Positions 21,604 through 32,619 of a DNA stretch of 64,000 nt are shown here, piece by piece. How positions within the stretch are numbered: position 1 is the stretch's first letter; each line of letters begins with the position of its first letter. Both the position numbers and the translations under genes were made by a program. The notes under the pieces are model-generated. The model saw nothing but the letters and a program-made list of their open reading frames with translations. It ran no database searches and had not been told where the DNA came from. The stretch is from Incurvaria masculella (lineage: Eukaryota > Arthropoda > Insecta > Lepidoptera > Incurvariidae): positions 9,008,501 through 9,072,500 of the forward strand of contig OX335641.1 in the NCBI GenBank assembly GCA_946894095.1. The letters are read 5' to 3'.

Positions 21604-21685
21604 CTTTGCATTATTATTATTATACGTCACAAAGTACTACTTTTCGTTAGTCTTAGTTTCGGTTACGACCATTTATCTCAGCCTA
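21574..21685. mobile_element. Family C MITE, copy 4 (5'-truncated)
   Basis: TCTAACGAAAATTAGTACTTTGTGACG through CATTTATCTCAGCCT matches the right three-quarters of the family. An ATT microsatellite (TTATTATTATTATTATA) replaces the centre. The left terminus is missing. Confidence 0.8.
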
Positions 21686-21699
21686 AGTATTCCATGACA

Positions 21700-22082
21700 A
21701 AACTAAGCGAATGACTACGTCGATGCCTCAATACGTCCCTCGCCGGCAGCGCCGCCGTACTCCCGGCCGCGGCCGCCGATTGGCAGCGGGCGGTCGGGAG
21801 GCGGCGCCCGCGGCCGCCCCGCCCGCCCGCGCCGGGGGCTCGCGCTCGCGCCCTCACAACACGCCGCGCGCTCGCCGCCGCTCCAGCGCAGCGCGGCCCC
21901 CGACCGCTCCGCCACTCCATATCGACCGCGAGCCGCAGCGGCGCCGCGCGCCACCGACTGCCGGGACGACGCGCGCGGAGCCTCGGCGATGGGACGCGCC
22001 GGTGATTAGGGAGTGACAGTGCCGGACGTGTGATAGTGTGCCAGCGACACTGGAACGACTCGATGGTGGTGACGTTGTTTTG
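21700..22082 (+). promoter_or_regulatory. ss: GC-rich candidate promoter and first exon of spineless
   Basis: About 300 bp of CpG-dense sequence (21735-22005) begins right after the MITE cluster. It passes into GACAGTGCCGGACGTGTGATAG, which resembles an initiator region, and ends at a good splice donor, TTTTG|GTAAAGT (GT at 22083). A second possible donor is AAAGT|GTAAGG seven bases on. It lies 1.6 kb before the acceptor of the next ss exon on the same strand. If joined to that exon, ATG at 22063 would open a 26-codon uORF. Open frames on both strands here reflect GC content. Transcript evidence is needed to confirm it is the ss first exon. Confidence 0.45.
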
Positions 22083-22089
22083 GTAAAGT

Positions 22090-23205
22090 GTAAGGAAAAA
22101 TCGATAGAAAGCTCTTCTCGACCTTGGTTCCTGGAATTATTTAAATGTATAGCTATGGCTTGAAAGAAACGTTTTAACCATAAACAGATGTTATTTTTTC
22201 CTAAATTACAAGTAAAGTTAAACAAAAATAGAATGTACTAAACAGAACTTTCTGTAGGTATTACTTACTTTTCTAAAGACCAATTTGGGTTACTGATATA
22301 AAAAAGAGTTATATTTTGGGTTGAGTACATATAACGTCTTTGCAACAAGACAAAAATACGACTAAACCTTTAAACCTGCGGGTATCAGTGGTAATAAATA
22401 TAACCACAGATGTAACAGAAAATCTGTTGTTCCTAATGTACATGTAGAAATCGAGAAAAAAAAAATACAGTCATTGTTGTTCTCAACAAATCTGATAAGT
22501 TAATTTTTAAAATATAGCCGTTGAATATAAACCAAATATGTAATGCTGTAGAGTATGAGCGAAACTGTTTATTTTAGCAGGCTTTTTATTTAGAAGCTGC
22601 TGATGGCTTTTATTATTTAGCTCTTTTTCGGGGGCAGCCAAAATCCGTCCTATTTCTTTTATTTACACACTTTCTCAGTTTTGCGTAGCTCTGAATGATG
22701 ATTTAACTTTCGTTTTAACAAACTAAATAAATGTATAATTAAAATTTTCGAATACGTTTCTTTTACAGTTAAGAATAGCAAGTAGCTATCCTACGAGCCA
22801 ATTTCAATAAAACAGCATTCGTCAATTAGATCTGCAATCAAAAGTAACGCGTGGAAACAATAACAATTGCAGAAACAATGGAAAATAAATAGGATTCCAT
22901 TACAAGCGAGACTATTCCCACTTCGTAAAAAGCGGTAATAAGCTGCGAAGACACCATCACGGTTTGCGCAAACATGGGGAAAACTGTTTTGATATCTAGT
23001 AGAAAACTAACTTAACATTTCATTAAATGTATCATTGTGGTAATAACGTACTTTTAAAATTTCATTGTGTGGCACCCGTGATTGTGTCTTTTTGTCGAGT
23101 AAACATTTTGAGAATTCAAAAAAATCTCACAAAAAATGTAATTAAGAAATAATGTCATATTACTATTTTAGCTTTAAGCAGTCCGGTTATAAGAATGGAT
23201 CTCAT
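22090..23205 (+). other. Probable ss 5'-UTR intron, AT-rich
   Basis: No exon or RNA recognised. If the flanking exon calls are right, this and the Helitron-like element after it form an intron of about 1.6 kb in the 5' untranslated region. Confidence 0.4.
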
Positions 23206-23208
23206 AAT

Positions 23209-23525
23209 CCATACTAATATTATAAATGCGAGCGTAACTTTGTCTGTCTGTTACGTTTTCACGCCTAAACCGGTGAGCCAATTTTAAGGAAATGTTGTAT
23301 GGAGAGAGTCTGGACCTTGGGAAACGACATAGACATTTTGTGGCGGAAATTAAACTCAAAAGGGTTCACCTTTTTGAGTTTGAGAGGAATGTAATTTTGA
23401 GTTTGAATTCTTCAAAAGAGGGATGAAATTTTGTATGGGGGACTCATATAACATAAGATTTTAGGTTCAGCCCGACATCAGTCCGAAACGACTTTGACCC
23501 GAGCGGAGCCGGGTATCTTAGCTAG
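23209..23525 (+). mobile_element. Helitron-like nonautonomous element
   Basis: Starts near ATACTAATATTATAAATGCG, has GTTACGTTTTCACGCCTAAACC and AATTAAACTCAAAAGGG inside, and ends ACCCGAGCGGAGCCGGGTAT-TTAGCTAG followed by T. No inverted repeats. The layout matches short CTAG-ended Helitron-like elements common in Lepidoptera. It encodes nothing. Confidence 0.75.
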
Positions 23526-24122
23526 TTAACAATAAGAAACTATTACCTTACATCAAATAATGACATTCGACGAATATCTGGAGTTTGTTTAAAAATTATT
23601 TCAGAAAATAAATAGGCAGTACCTACTTAGAATATTATCAAACAAATATCTCGGTAATATTATCAAGAATTTAAATATTCTATCGAACAGTTTGAAAGTA
23701 AGCATGTATATTTTGTTTCAGCTTTATATTATTAAAGACAGTGAGCAATATTGCATTCGATCGATTAGGTACAACAAACTGATTAACTTTAAAACTCAAG
23801 TACCAAGTGTTATATAGTGCTCAAAACCAGACCAACAATAATAACAAACAAAACGAAGAAATTAGATATACAGCGCGCAATCACCGTCGCAGACAAAGCA
23901 AAAGGGTCAAATAATCCCCCAAGATTACCAACACAAGAACGCTCTTCCCGCCCCAGTCCACCGTCGCCGTCAAGATAGCAGCTGAGCCGAAGGCGGTAGC
24001 GACGTCACCGTGCTGGGCGGGCGGCGGCTTGGGCGGCGGCGGCCTGGGCGGCGGCGGCCTGGGCGGCGGCGGCTCGGGCGGCGCGGTGTACCCGGCGGCG
24101 GACGGGTGCGCGGCGCCCGGCG

Positions 24123-24194
24123 ATGCCGCGTCGCCGCTGCTGCTGCGCGCGCCCTCCGCCGCCCAGGCCGCCGCCGCCCAGCACAGCACCATGA
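24123..24194 (+). CDS. Upstream ORF (23 codons) overlapping the ss start
   Basis: The ATG at 24123 is the only upstream AUG in the exon. It opens a 23-codon frame rich in Pro, Arg and Cys and ends at TGA 24192-24194, which shares ATGA with the main start at 24191. The uAUG has G at -3, a moderate context; the main AUG has A at -3 and a stronger one. The arrangement is typical of uORFs that modulate downstream initiation by leaky scanning or local reinitiation. That role is inference. The peptide resembles nothing known and is probably not functional itself. Confidence 0.45.
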   Translation: MPRRRCCCARPPPPRPPPPSTAP

Positions 24195-24246
24195 GCCAGC
24201 TGGGGACGGTCTACGCGACCAAGCGGAGGCGGAGGAACGGGAAAAG
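24191..24246 (+). CDS. ss: Spineless / aryl hydrocarbon receptor, first coding exon (partial)
   Basis: Encodes MSQLGTVYATKRRRRNGK plus the first two bases (AG) of the next codon, then the donor GTAAGC. Insect Spineless proteins start with this sequence and continue with Ser, which a phase-2 junction AG|Y would supply. Spineless is the insect AHR: a nuclear bHLH-PAS factor that pairs with Tango (ARNT) and specifies antenna, distal leg and colour-vision cell fates. The KRRRR cluster is a basic, nuclear-localisation-like segment before the bHLH. ATG 24191 is chosen because of the family start and its ACC context. The bHLH exon (KSNPSKRHRERLN region in relatives) was not found downstream, so the protein continues beyond the window. 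The recognition rests on memory of the family. Confidence 0.88.
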
Positions 24247-24939
24247 GTAAGCGACCCCATTCCATTGCATTGAAAATTACATTGCATATGTAATTTTACC
24301 TGCCAACTAATTGTAAAAGTACAACGAACAGAATTTTAAACGTACATAGATTAAAGCATCCCTACGCAATAGCCTATTAAATTTACTAAAGCCACACATT
24401 CATTTTCTACATTCGCGCTCGACGGATCATGTCATCTCTAAATCTTATCTAAATTTTCTTAAGCGTTTAAGTACTTATTGACCAAGAACGTCATAAGATG
24501 AAAATAAGTAAGTAATAAATTATATGGCATAGGATTATAGAAACAAATACTTTATTTGCGATGTTAGGTTTAACATTATATTATTGTACCTAACTTACCA
24601 CGATGAAGCCTAATTAGAACGTTTGTTGTTCACGATATTCCATAGATTTTTCGGTAGCATAACCTTTGCTTTATATGCACGAATTTCAAATTGTTTATTT
24701 ATTTATTTATTTGAAATCATATCCGATTATAAATTATTATTTGAGTAGACTCCGAAGTGAATGAAACTTGAACTATTTATACCTTAATCCCTATATGTAC
24801 TTTTAAGCTGGAGTGCACCATATCTGGTTAACGTTTGTTAATGGTTAATGTGCTGTGTGAGTTCCGGCACGTGAAAATAAAACAATCGGGCCCACTGAAT
24901 TTCCTGCCTGATGTCGTAATAGCCGCTTAAAGGATTCGT

Positions 24940-25203
24940 CGTTCGTGGTTCGGAATGCACGTTTAACTATAGGTCCCCTTCCTTACTTACTAGATGGTAC
25001 GGATAATCCCGCCCACATTGGTACCATCGCATTTAATGGACGATGGTCGTAGTGGCAATTAAAATTGTCCGTGTTTTCCACCCAGTTCAATGTAGCTGCG
25101 CAATAAAAGGAAGTTTCTGGCATGGAACCTTATTCCCATAAGCTGTGTTGGGCTAATATCAAGACAGTAGGTAATTAGCCATCCATGTCCAGTCACAAAA
25201 AAT
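24940..25203 (+). mobile_element. tRNA-derived SINE, 5'-truncated
   Basis: Has TAGGTCCCCTTCC, GCCCACATTGGTACCATCGCA, TTGTCCGTGTTTTCCACCCAG, TTCTGGCATGGAAC and GCCATCCATGTC, the body of the SINE at 35001-35400. A short A-rich end follows. The tRNA-like head is absent. Confidence 0.75.
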
Positions 25204-25204
25204 A

Positions 25205-26800
25205 AACTGTTGCGTTTGGAGGTTTAGAATAGGGAGTGGACTGTATACATTTTATTTTAATCGGTACCTCCAAATAATCCAAGTGCTGATTCTCCTGTCA
25301 GTTATTGACTTGGTTTTTCTTGACAAAACCTTGTGCACAGGTCCAAGGTCGACCCTTGCTTGAATGTTGGAGCACTGAGCAGTGAACGTCACTGCAGCTA
25401 GGTACTCTCTTAATCCTTGTTTGTTGAATGCTTGTACAATTATTCTTATTTGCAACAATAACCACTTTTATGTTGAATTTGATGTTGCTACACCGAGGTT
25501 AGTTCGAAAAGTAACAGTTTTGGGAGTAGGTAGGTAGGGTTGGAATTTCTCTCTTGTATTAAAAAGATTTGAATAATTTTCTTTCTACCCCCATTTCCAT
25601 GTGAAATTTAATGATACCATTAGGAATAATATTGCATTTGTAACTGTGTGCACAAACAATCCTTATGAATATCTTCCATAAACCTGAATGCTATTGTCAA
25701 GGTATATCTGTCTGGTTTCTTCTTATGGCAATTACTAAGGACATCAACAATAACGATAACCAGAAATGGTGCACTCCAGCCTTTTAAGGTGTTTATTATA
25801 AAGTTATTGTGAAACAAAAAACCACCTGAACGTGCAAAATTGACACGTCAAAATAAAAGCTTAAAAAACTACGAGCGCGTGCCTCAATCAATTTCACAAT
25901 AATCAAAAATATTAACTGATTTAAATAGGCATTTCTAATGAACGTAACTAATCTTCGAAGATCGAATTACAAACCACGGTCGGTTCCGATCTAAGGCGCC
26001 AATGGAGTGTGCATAAACCGTATAATGGACACCGGAAATAAACGGATCGTTTGAGTCAATTTTAAAGCATAACATAGGCCTTTATCAATCGACAAAACTG
26101 AGCGGCTTTCTAAGATCTCAAATGAGATACAGCGTAAAATCGGTTTTAACGTTTTAAATGGTATTGTTTTGAATTGATGAATGAATTTGAAACTAATAAA
26201 ACAAAATTTAATTCTTTCCTCAACGTGCCTTTCAATTCTGGCTGTTCTTTTCTTGTATCCGTTATCACCCATGTTGGCAAGAGGAAATTTCTTCCTGGCT
26301 AACCGGTCATATGTTCACACTTCCACGGACTTTCCAGGTGTGGGAGCATTATACCTAGACGTAAACATTGTCATATTTCGATCATATTGGTTTCCTTACT
26401 TTGAGCGGTTCCTATACCGGACAATACAGAGAAGTCCTTGCGCCGCTGGGAATCACACACATACTCATCCTGACCTACCATCAGTAGCTGTGAGATAAAC
26501 ATTTATTTTAGTACCTAACGTGTTTGCGTTAGGTATATCTTATACGTTATAAAACTTTTCGTGTTTACACAATGAATTTGATAACAGTACCTAACTATCT
26601 ATCTACTTATGTTTTGAAAACATATTTTAAACCTATGAAACATTCTATTATAATGTTTTAAAACATTTAAAAAAATCGTGTATTGCATTCTGGCAATACA
26701 CTTATTTTTCTACTTCTCTCAAGGCTACGATTGCCATGTAGGAGGCAGTATAGCGTAGTAGGTAGTTATAGCGGCAAAGTTCAAAACGTACGTATCTGAA
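25205..26800. other. AT-rich intronic DNA
   Basis: Several 60-105-codon frames on both strands lack recognisable domains or splice context; none is called. Confidence 0.4.
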
Positions 26801-26805
26801 ATCGA

Positions 26806-27155
26806 CCATGAAGCAAGCACTTATTATTTTTAAATAAACATGATTACGTGTTGAGAGAATTTAGAAGAACTCTTAACCCCGATTGCATGAAGAGACGGCC
26901 GAATTAATCAATGTTCAAACACGTCACTTTTAGTGATCCGCATAGAGTTCCTTCCATACTGTCCACACAAAGTGACGTGTTTGATCATACTTTGACGTTG
27001 ATTTTGATTTTTTGGTCCTTTCGTGCACTCGGCCCTCATTCACTGATTCACTCATTGGTTTGGTTTTGGTTAAGGTTTTGCTTGCTGGTTTTAGTTCAGC
27101 ATTATTCTCACTTTAATTAATATTACCTTCCCTTATGGTCGATTATACGACATAT
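26806..27155. mobile_element. Diverged palindromic element (relative of 1513-1765) holding a MITE
   Basis: TCGACCATGAAGCAAGCAC at the left and the inverse-like CCTTATGGTCGATTATACGA at the right resemble the arms at 1537 and 1730. The interior is unlike that copy and contains the family H MITE. Assignment rests on arm similarity only. Confidence 0.35.
26877..27047 (-). mobile_element. MITE, family H, copy 2 (inverted)
   Basis: Reads, on the - strand, GGGCCGAGTGCACGAAAGG...AAATCAACGTCAAAGTATGATCAAACACGTCACTTTGTGTGG...ATCACTAAAAGTGACGTGTTTGAACATTGAT and ends CTTCATGCAATCGGGG. It matches 58484-58648 throughout. TTA precedes the left side on the + strand, suggesting a TTA/TWA target. Confidence 0.8.
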
Positions 27156-27189
27156 TCGAATTCGATGATCATGTTAGTTCGAAAAAGTA

Positions 27190-30100
27190 TATGCTGCTAT
27201 AATATGCAGTCCAAATACTTAATCAAAATGTAAGAATACTATGCATTGTGATGATGTTGACTCGAATTTTGACAGACGCTAAACCGATGATTACCTGGTC
27301 CATTACCATAGTCACGGGGCATGTAACAGGTCATTTGTATGCGCACAAACCATAAGGCACAACCGTCAACACAAATACTTTTAAAATATAAAACGTAATA
27401 AAAATGTATGATTCGCTTGTTATATTATTAGTCAACCACTAGGTCTAGGTAGATCTCTCTCGATCTCAGGGGATCGAATATCGGTGCTTGAGAGCCAGAA
27501 ATGGCAATCGTGATTATTTTTATTTCTGATATTATGTATAATAGGTACCAAACATATGAAATAATGTGACTTAATGAACCTAAAATGAAATAATACAGGT
27601 TCATGCTGCTTCTATTATACTAATTTGGTCAATGAAACAATGTATAATAACGTTTAGTTAATATTTGTTAATTTTATTTTTGTAATAATGGATACAACAT
27701 TACCGTTATCTCATTAATTTGAGGTTGTACAACTACATCTACATTGAAGCATTGCCTAAATATTTTTTTTAAATATTCAGAAAAAGTTTTAAGTCCGAAC
27801 TTTTGTAGAAAGCAGGATTCTGACCTTTGAATTACATGTCCACTGCTGTAACGCTGAACTATTCCGATAATCACATCAGCCAACGAATTATTCGATTATT
27901 TTCGTATGGTAACATTGTTTCCCCTATCTACTACTGGATGGCGCTGCTTTGGCGTATTGATCCTACGCTACTGAATACTTTTAAAATATCACTGTTTTCG
28001 TTATGATTGCGGTAGTCAAAAGAATAAAAGTGGTCTAAAAAATATCCAGAATTCGCATCCTGCGTAGACAAACCAAGGAATCTTTCTTACACAGTCAAAC
28101 TAAATTGTTCCAGAAAAAAACGGGAACAGCAAACAATTACAAAATATGTATATGTTACGGTTAAAGCCCGATGTTGGTTAAAGCCCGATTTTTTTTCTTT
28201 GAAGGTAACTAATATTTTTTAGGGATACCCGTTTCGACTTCACTTATTTAGAGTTTATGGTAAGAAAAAAAATATCTTATATTTTTTTTATATTTAAAAA
28301 AAATCTACACAAAATTAAAAAAAAAAGTTTTAATAGTTTTTATTTTGAAATCAACTCTTTATTAGTGCACTCAACATAGGTACAACTGCAGAAACCCAAT
28401 AACCTAAAAGTATAATTCACGCGTACATTTAAAAACTGATGTCAATTAAGTATCTCTAGTATAAAGTAATAATAGTATTTTCGTTTGGTCTGTAGGAAAA
28501 ATATCATACCAAATATAGCATTACATTGGTCGAAATTTAATTACAAGTTAAAGCTAGGAATTAAGCCCGGTCGGTTGATTAATTCGAGAAAGATGAAGGA
28601 AAATAGTCGATAATTTGTGAAGGCAGCCATTATCGACACCCCGAGGCGTACGATTTCGATTCAATATCGAGACATGGTCATCGAGTTTTAATTAGGCTTC
28701 GCGGTAGATGTCATATGGATCATTTTGCCCTATTTTGCTGCAACCGTTTTTTATTTGCGGAACAATTTAGTTTTACTTTGGAAGAACCATTATTTGGTTT
28801 CAGTACGCAGCATTTTAAATCTTTGGAAATGTTTTGAACAAAAATCAATTAGAATGAAATGAAAACGAAATTAAGAATAGTTTGCCAAGTCCAGAAACGA
28901 ATTTACGTTTGTATGCATCCATGATACTTACATATTACTCGACTCCTTGTATGCGAGGGCAGCACGACACAACGTAGAAATACCTCGCGGCATTTGTGAA
29001 AGACAGGTGTGAGCAAACAGTAATGGAGTTGAGAAGCGACCAGAGTAAACGACGAGTTACACATTTTTAAACCTTCCAAAATACTCATGTGCCAAGCCAT
29101 TGGTTATGTTCAATATCATGGACACTAATGTGTTAATAGTAAATTATTGTAATCATAGTATAGTTGGGTATATGCAATTCCTCACGATCTGTTCCACCGT
29201 TCGGAATACATTTTAAACTGTATCATTGCGTTAAATTTGTTTCGGAAGCAACTACAATGAAGTAACGTGTGGAGTTGGAGGATAAAATACAGTAAGCATC
29301 AGAGCAAACGGCACACTCAGTTTAGGCATTTTACCGGCACGCAGAGTAAAGAGAGGTCATATTTCGCTACCTCCTCCACCGTCGCTTATCACTGTCTCCT
29401 TAACGAACAGTACAGCTGTATTTTCAAAGGGTCGAAATCTAAAGTATGGCTTTAATTGTGCCTCTTATTGTACCTACCGCTGCGCTCGCTTGGTTGGGAT
29501 AAATTTGTCTGTCCTGCGTACTAGTTTCCTCAAAGAAGACACTTTATATTTTATCCCTCAACCTATGGTCGGCGTGACCTTTAACTTCAAAGCCTATCCG
29601 TGGGTTAGAGATAGGCTTTTAATCGATTAAGAAACTATCACTTCCTGTAGGGCACATAGGTGTTTTTTTATCATCATAATTTATGCCCGCGGCATCGAAC
29701 AAGTGTTTTGTGAATAAGTTTTATCGGTGCCAGCGCCATGTTAATTGACTTTAAGCAGTTTTAAATAAGTTCATTAAGGATTATCGTTTTTATCAACCTA
29801 TAATGCTCACACATTTTGCAGGTCTTCATTAATATCAACCGAGTAATAGTCCTAGCATAATGGTTATTTTTAAGGGGGACGTTTACATTTTTAATAGAGG
29901 TTGGCTAAAAACACTCATGGGAAGTTAGTTATTTAAAGTGTATGTTTGCCAACTTACACATGGCATTATTTTTCATGCGTTTGAATCGATATAATAAATA
30001 CACTTTAATTTAAAGAAGATCTATCAATAGAATTAATATTTTTTTACCAAAAGGATTTGCCGATGAATTTTTTGGCGGAACGGCAATATAAATACATATG

Positions 30101-30335
30101 CATTTCTTAAGGCGTATTTATTTATTTAAGATTTCAAACCATATTTTGGCAAAAACAAACAACAACTTATTTCATTTAAGCAATTATTTAATTTTTTTTC
30201 AAATTACACAAACTAAACTAAGTTGAATTAAATGCGTCTAGACTGTCTCCAAGAACTTAATTTATTTTTATGTAACGGTAAAAATGCATTTATATTCATA
30301 GTTGCATGTTTATTATCTTTAAAAAGCTTATTTTT
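27190..30335. other. AT-rich intronic DNA
   Basis: No gene, RNA or classified repeat recognised. CCGTTTCGACTTCACTTATTT near 28229 echoes the start of the window. Confidence 0.4.
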
Positions 30336-30339
30336 TATT

Positions 30340-30475
30340 GTTTATTCATCATCCAAAATCAGTACACCACACTCGGATTTATGTTAATTTTTCATTAGCC
30401 ACTTCAGCAATCACTGCGAAGTAAAAATGGCAAGAAACATCGCTGGAGAGTTTTTTATTGTGTTTACAAAAAAAA
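30340..30475 (-). repeat. Dispersed repeat family Z, copy 2
   Basis: TTATTCATCATCC, CAGTACACCACACTCGGATTT and TGGCAAGAAACATCGCTG align with 15762-15905. Noncoding. Confidence 0.55.
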
Positions 30476-30708
30476 AACAAAAACTATATTAGCAAGCATT
30501 CATCGTCCACCGCCCTCTACAATTTGTTCATCACTCTTATAAAAGCAAATGCATATTACAACTTCACTGTTGATCGTCAAGGTGTGAGGTTGCTCTCATT
30601 CCTGCGCGCCTATTAGCCCGGTGCACAAACAGGTCTATTTTAATTTACGCGTATCTTTAATGTCTGTAACTTTTTCTACATATATATTTCGATGTTTCTA
30701 GTTTCTAG

Positions 30709-31036
30709 CGGCTCGTGGCTTAGGGGTGGGTGGACTTGCTTTCCATCCCAGAGGTCTGGGTTCAAATCACCGCTACGTTCATTGACTATACATTCTTTAT
30801 CTTTCTGAGTAAAATAAGTGCATTTGTTGTGATTTATTACATGGTTCGGAGTCTGGAGGTTCCCTTCCCCTGAGTAGGTTTAAGCCCGCTCAGGTGGGTA
30901 CCATCGCATTGGATGGTCGAAGCGGCAATGAACAATTGTTCGAGTTTTCCATCCAGCTCAATGTAGCCGTGGTCATAAAGGGAAGGTCCTGATACGGCAC
31001 CTAATTATTTCGGGTATGTGGTGTGTTAATTCTAAT
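30709..31036 (+). mobile_element. tRNA-derived SINE, nearly full length
   Basis: The head CGGCTCGTGGCTTAGGGGTGG carries an A-box-like motif, and GGTCTGGGTTCAAATCACCG carries the B box. The body follows with TTCCCTTCCCC, GGGTACCATCGCATTGGATGG, TCGAAGCGGCAATGAA, TTCCATCCAG and CCTGATACGGCACCTAA. Pol III-transcribed SINEs of this kind depend on a partner LINE for movement. The 3' end decays before a poly-A tail. Confidence 0.85.
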
Positions 31037-31039
31037 ATC

Positions 31040-32430
31040 GGGGGAATTTAAGCAAGTCTTTTTTTTTAAATACTAATGATGCGTACACATATTAAAACCA
31101 ATGTGATAAATACTTCATTTAACAATATATCAATCACAGTAAACGCAACAGTGGGCATTGGCACAGGAAAGTGTATGTGTTTCAAAGTCGCTTACAGTGA
31201 TGTGGTCAAATGCGGGTACAGTGATGCCGTTTTTACAATAAAAAAACGACTTTTAATGCCTGGTACATACATTATTTTCTTAATATGGCAGTTTAAACAT
31301 TTTAAACAATAAAATTACCGCCATCCGCATTTCACCTTTTTTCCATTTATTTCATATTATAAATATACATGGGTTCCCAGCGAGTTTGCACACGTTCACT
31401 ACTTACCTTATATACTCTCTGCGCCTCATAGGGGGTGCGGCAAGCTTTCGAACTTTCACAGGGGATACATAGCTCGACAGGAAGTGAATTCCACAGTTTA
31501 CCACAAATTGAAAACGGATTGAGAGGATCAGTGAGTAATTCTTTTGGGAATGTCAACAATGAATGGGTATATCGGAGGACTTGCATTATCCGAAGAGCAT
31601 ATTCTTGGTAAGACGGTAAAACACAGGTATAAACAATTCATCTCTACGTATCTGAACAGATATATCTAAAACAACACTACGAATATGATACCAGCCCAAT
31701 ACACCTAATTTTATCAAGGGACCATGCCTGGACCTTTTTTATATTTCACGACTGCGTAAAATGTAACCGACTCAATTTACAAGTCTTTACGTTCTACGCA
31801 TTATAAAATAAAATATAGCAAACAATTAGTCGAGGAGTCAAGCGCAATTAGCCAACAATCCCCAACGTAACTGACGGTTGACGCAGGAAATATTACAAAA
31901 ATGTTCTTTGGAGTAAGGTCGCTTTTAATTTTTCACTTCCTATGGGATATTTATTTACGTTAAAGAATTATATCGTGCACATGTTCGTTGAGAAACTGTA
32001 GCGTAGAGCAAAATAATCCTAACAAATTTATTGTAAGTCATGTGTGTATGTCAATACGTTTGGCAAATCAGTCGCATTACTCGAAAATAAACTTGAAATT
32101 ATATTTTCTCGTGATTTCGTTTATTCTCTAAGCCTGGTTTTCAACAAGTGCTGATTTATTTTAATCGAAACTTAAAGGGCCATATTACTAAAGTCCTGTT
32201 TATCATGTACTGGCATTGTTTTCAAGCTGCTAAGAAAGCTAATCAGGCAGTAGATCAAAAAGGCACTAAAAGTACCAAATGCTTAGTTACAAATTTCCGG
32301 ACAGCAAAAAAAAATTGAATTATTTCACGTTCTACTAATACTGCGAGTATAAATATGATGGGAATCATATTTGCATGTTTGTTACCCAATGATTTGGCTA
32401 AAATATGGCAAATATATAGTTTATTACAAG
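31040..32430. other. AT-rich intronic DNA
   Basis: Nothing recognised beyond short frames. Confidence 0.4.
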
Positions 32431-32439
32431 TAAATATAC

Positions 32440-32516
32440 TTTTTCTTACTAAGCAGGTACGTCGCGTACGTGTATGTATAATACAACGTGAAGCAAGGAC
32501 ACATTAATTAAAGAAA
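32440..32516 (+). repeat. Solo arm of the tRNA-like palindromic element family
   Basis: CTTTTTC-TACTAAGCAGG followed by ACGTGAAGCAAGGACACATTAATTAAAG matches about 1480-1572, including sequence left of the palindrome arm. No inverted partner lies nearby. Confidence 0.6.
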
Positions 32517-32540
32517 CTTATAGGATTCATTTCAGGATAC

Positions 32541-32613
32541 CGCAAAATGTTATTTTCAGCTTGACATCACTCCACCACGACATAGACGCGAGCGTAACCG
32601 GGTACCTCAACTA
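32541..32613 (+). mobile_element. 3' end of a Helitron-like element
   Basis: TGACATCACTCCA-CACGACATAGACGCGAGCG-AACCGGGTACCTCAACTAG|T is the same terminus as at 23470-23525, without the rest of the element. Confidence 0.6.
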
Positions 32614-32619
32614 GTTAAA

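Larger units (their letters stand above)
23722..24246 (+). other. ss: spineless exon with 5' UTR and first coding codons
   Basis: The acceptor TATATTTTGTTTCAG| precedes 23722 and the donor AAAAG|GTAAGC follows 24246. The first 469 nt are untranslated: an AT-rich start, then a GC-rich stretch (24000-24190) with GGC-rich repeats. Only one upstream AUG exists (24123). The in-frame reading is open from 23915 to the ATG at 24191, but with no other ATG. The acceptor could also be unused if transcription starts inside the exon. Confidence 0.7.

Noticed and set aside
21678..22225. Arg/Pro/Ala-rich frames of 79-123 codons in the GC-rich block
   Set aside because: They overlap on both strands and in several phases, as expected where stop codons are rare. 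The block is better read as promoter and leader.
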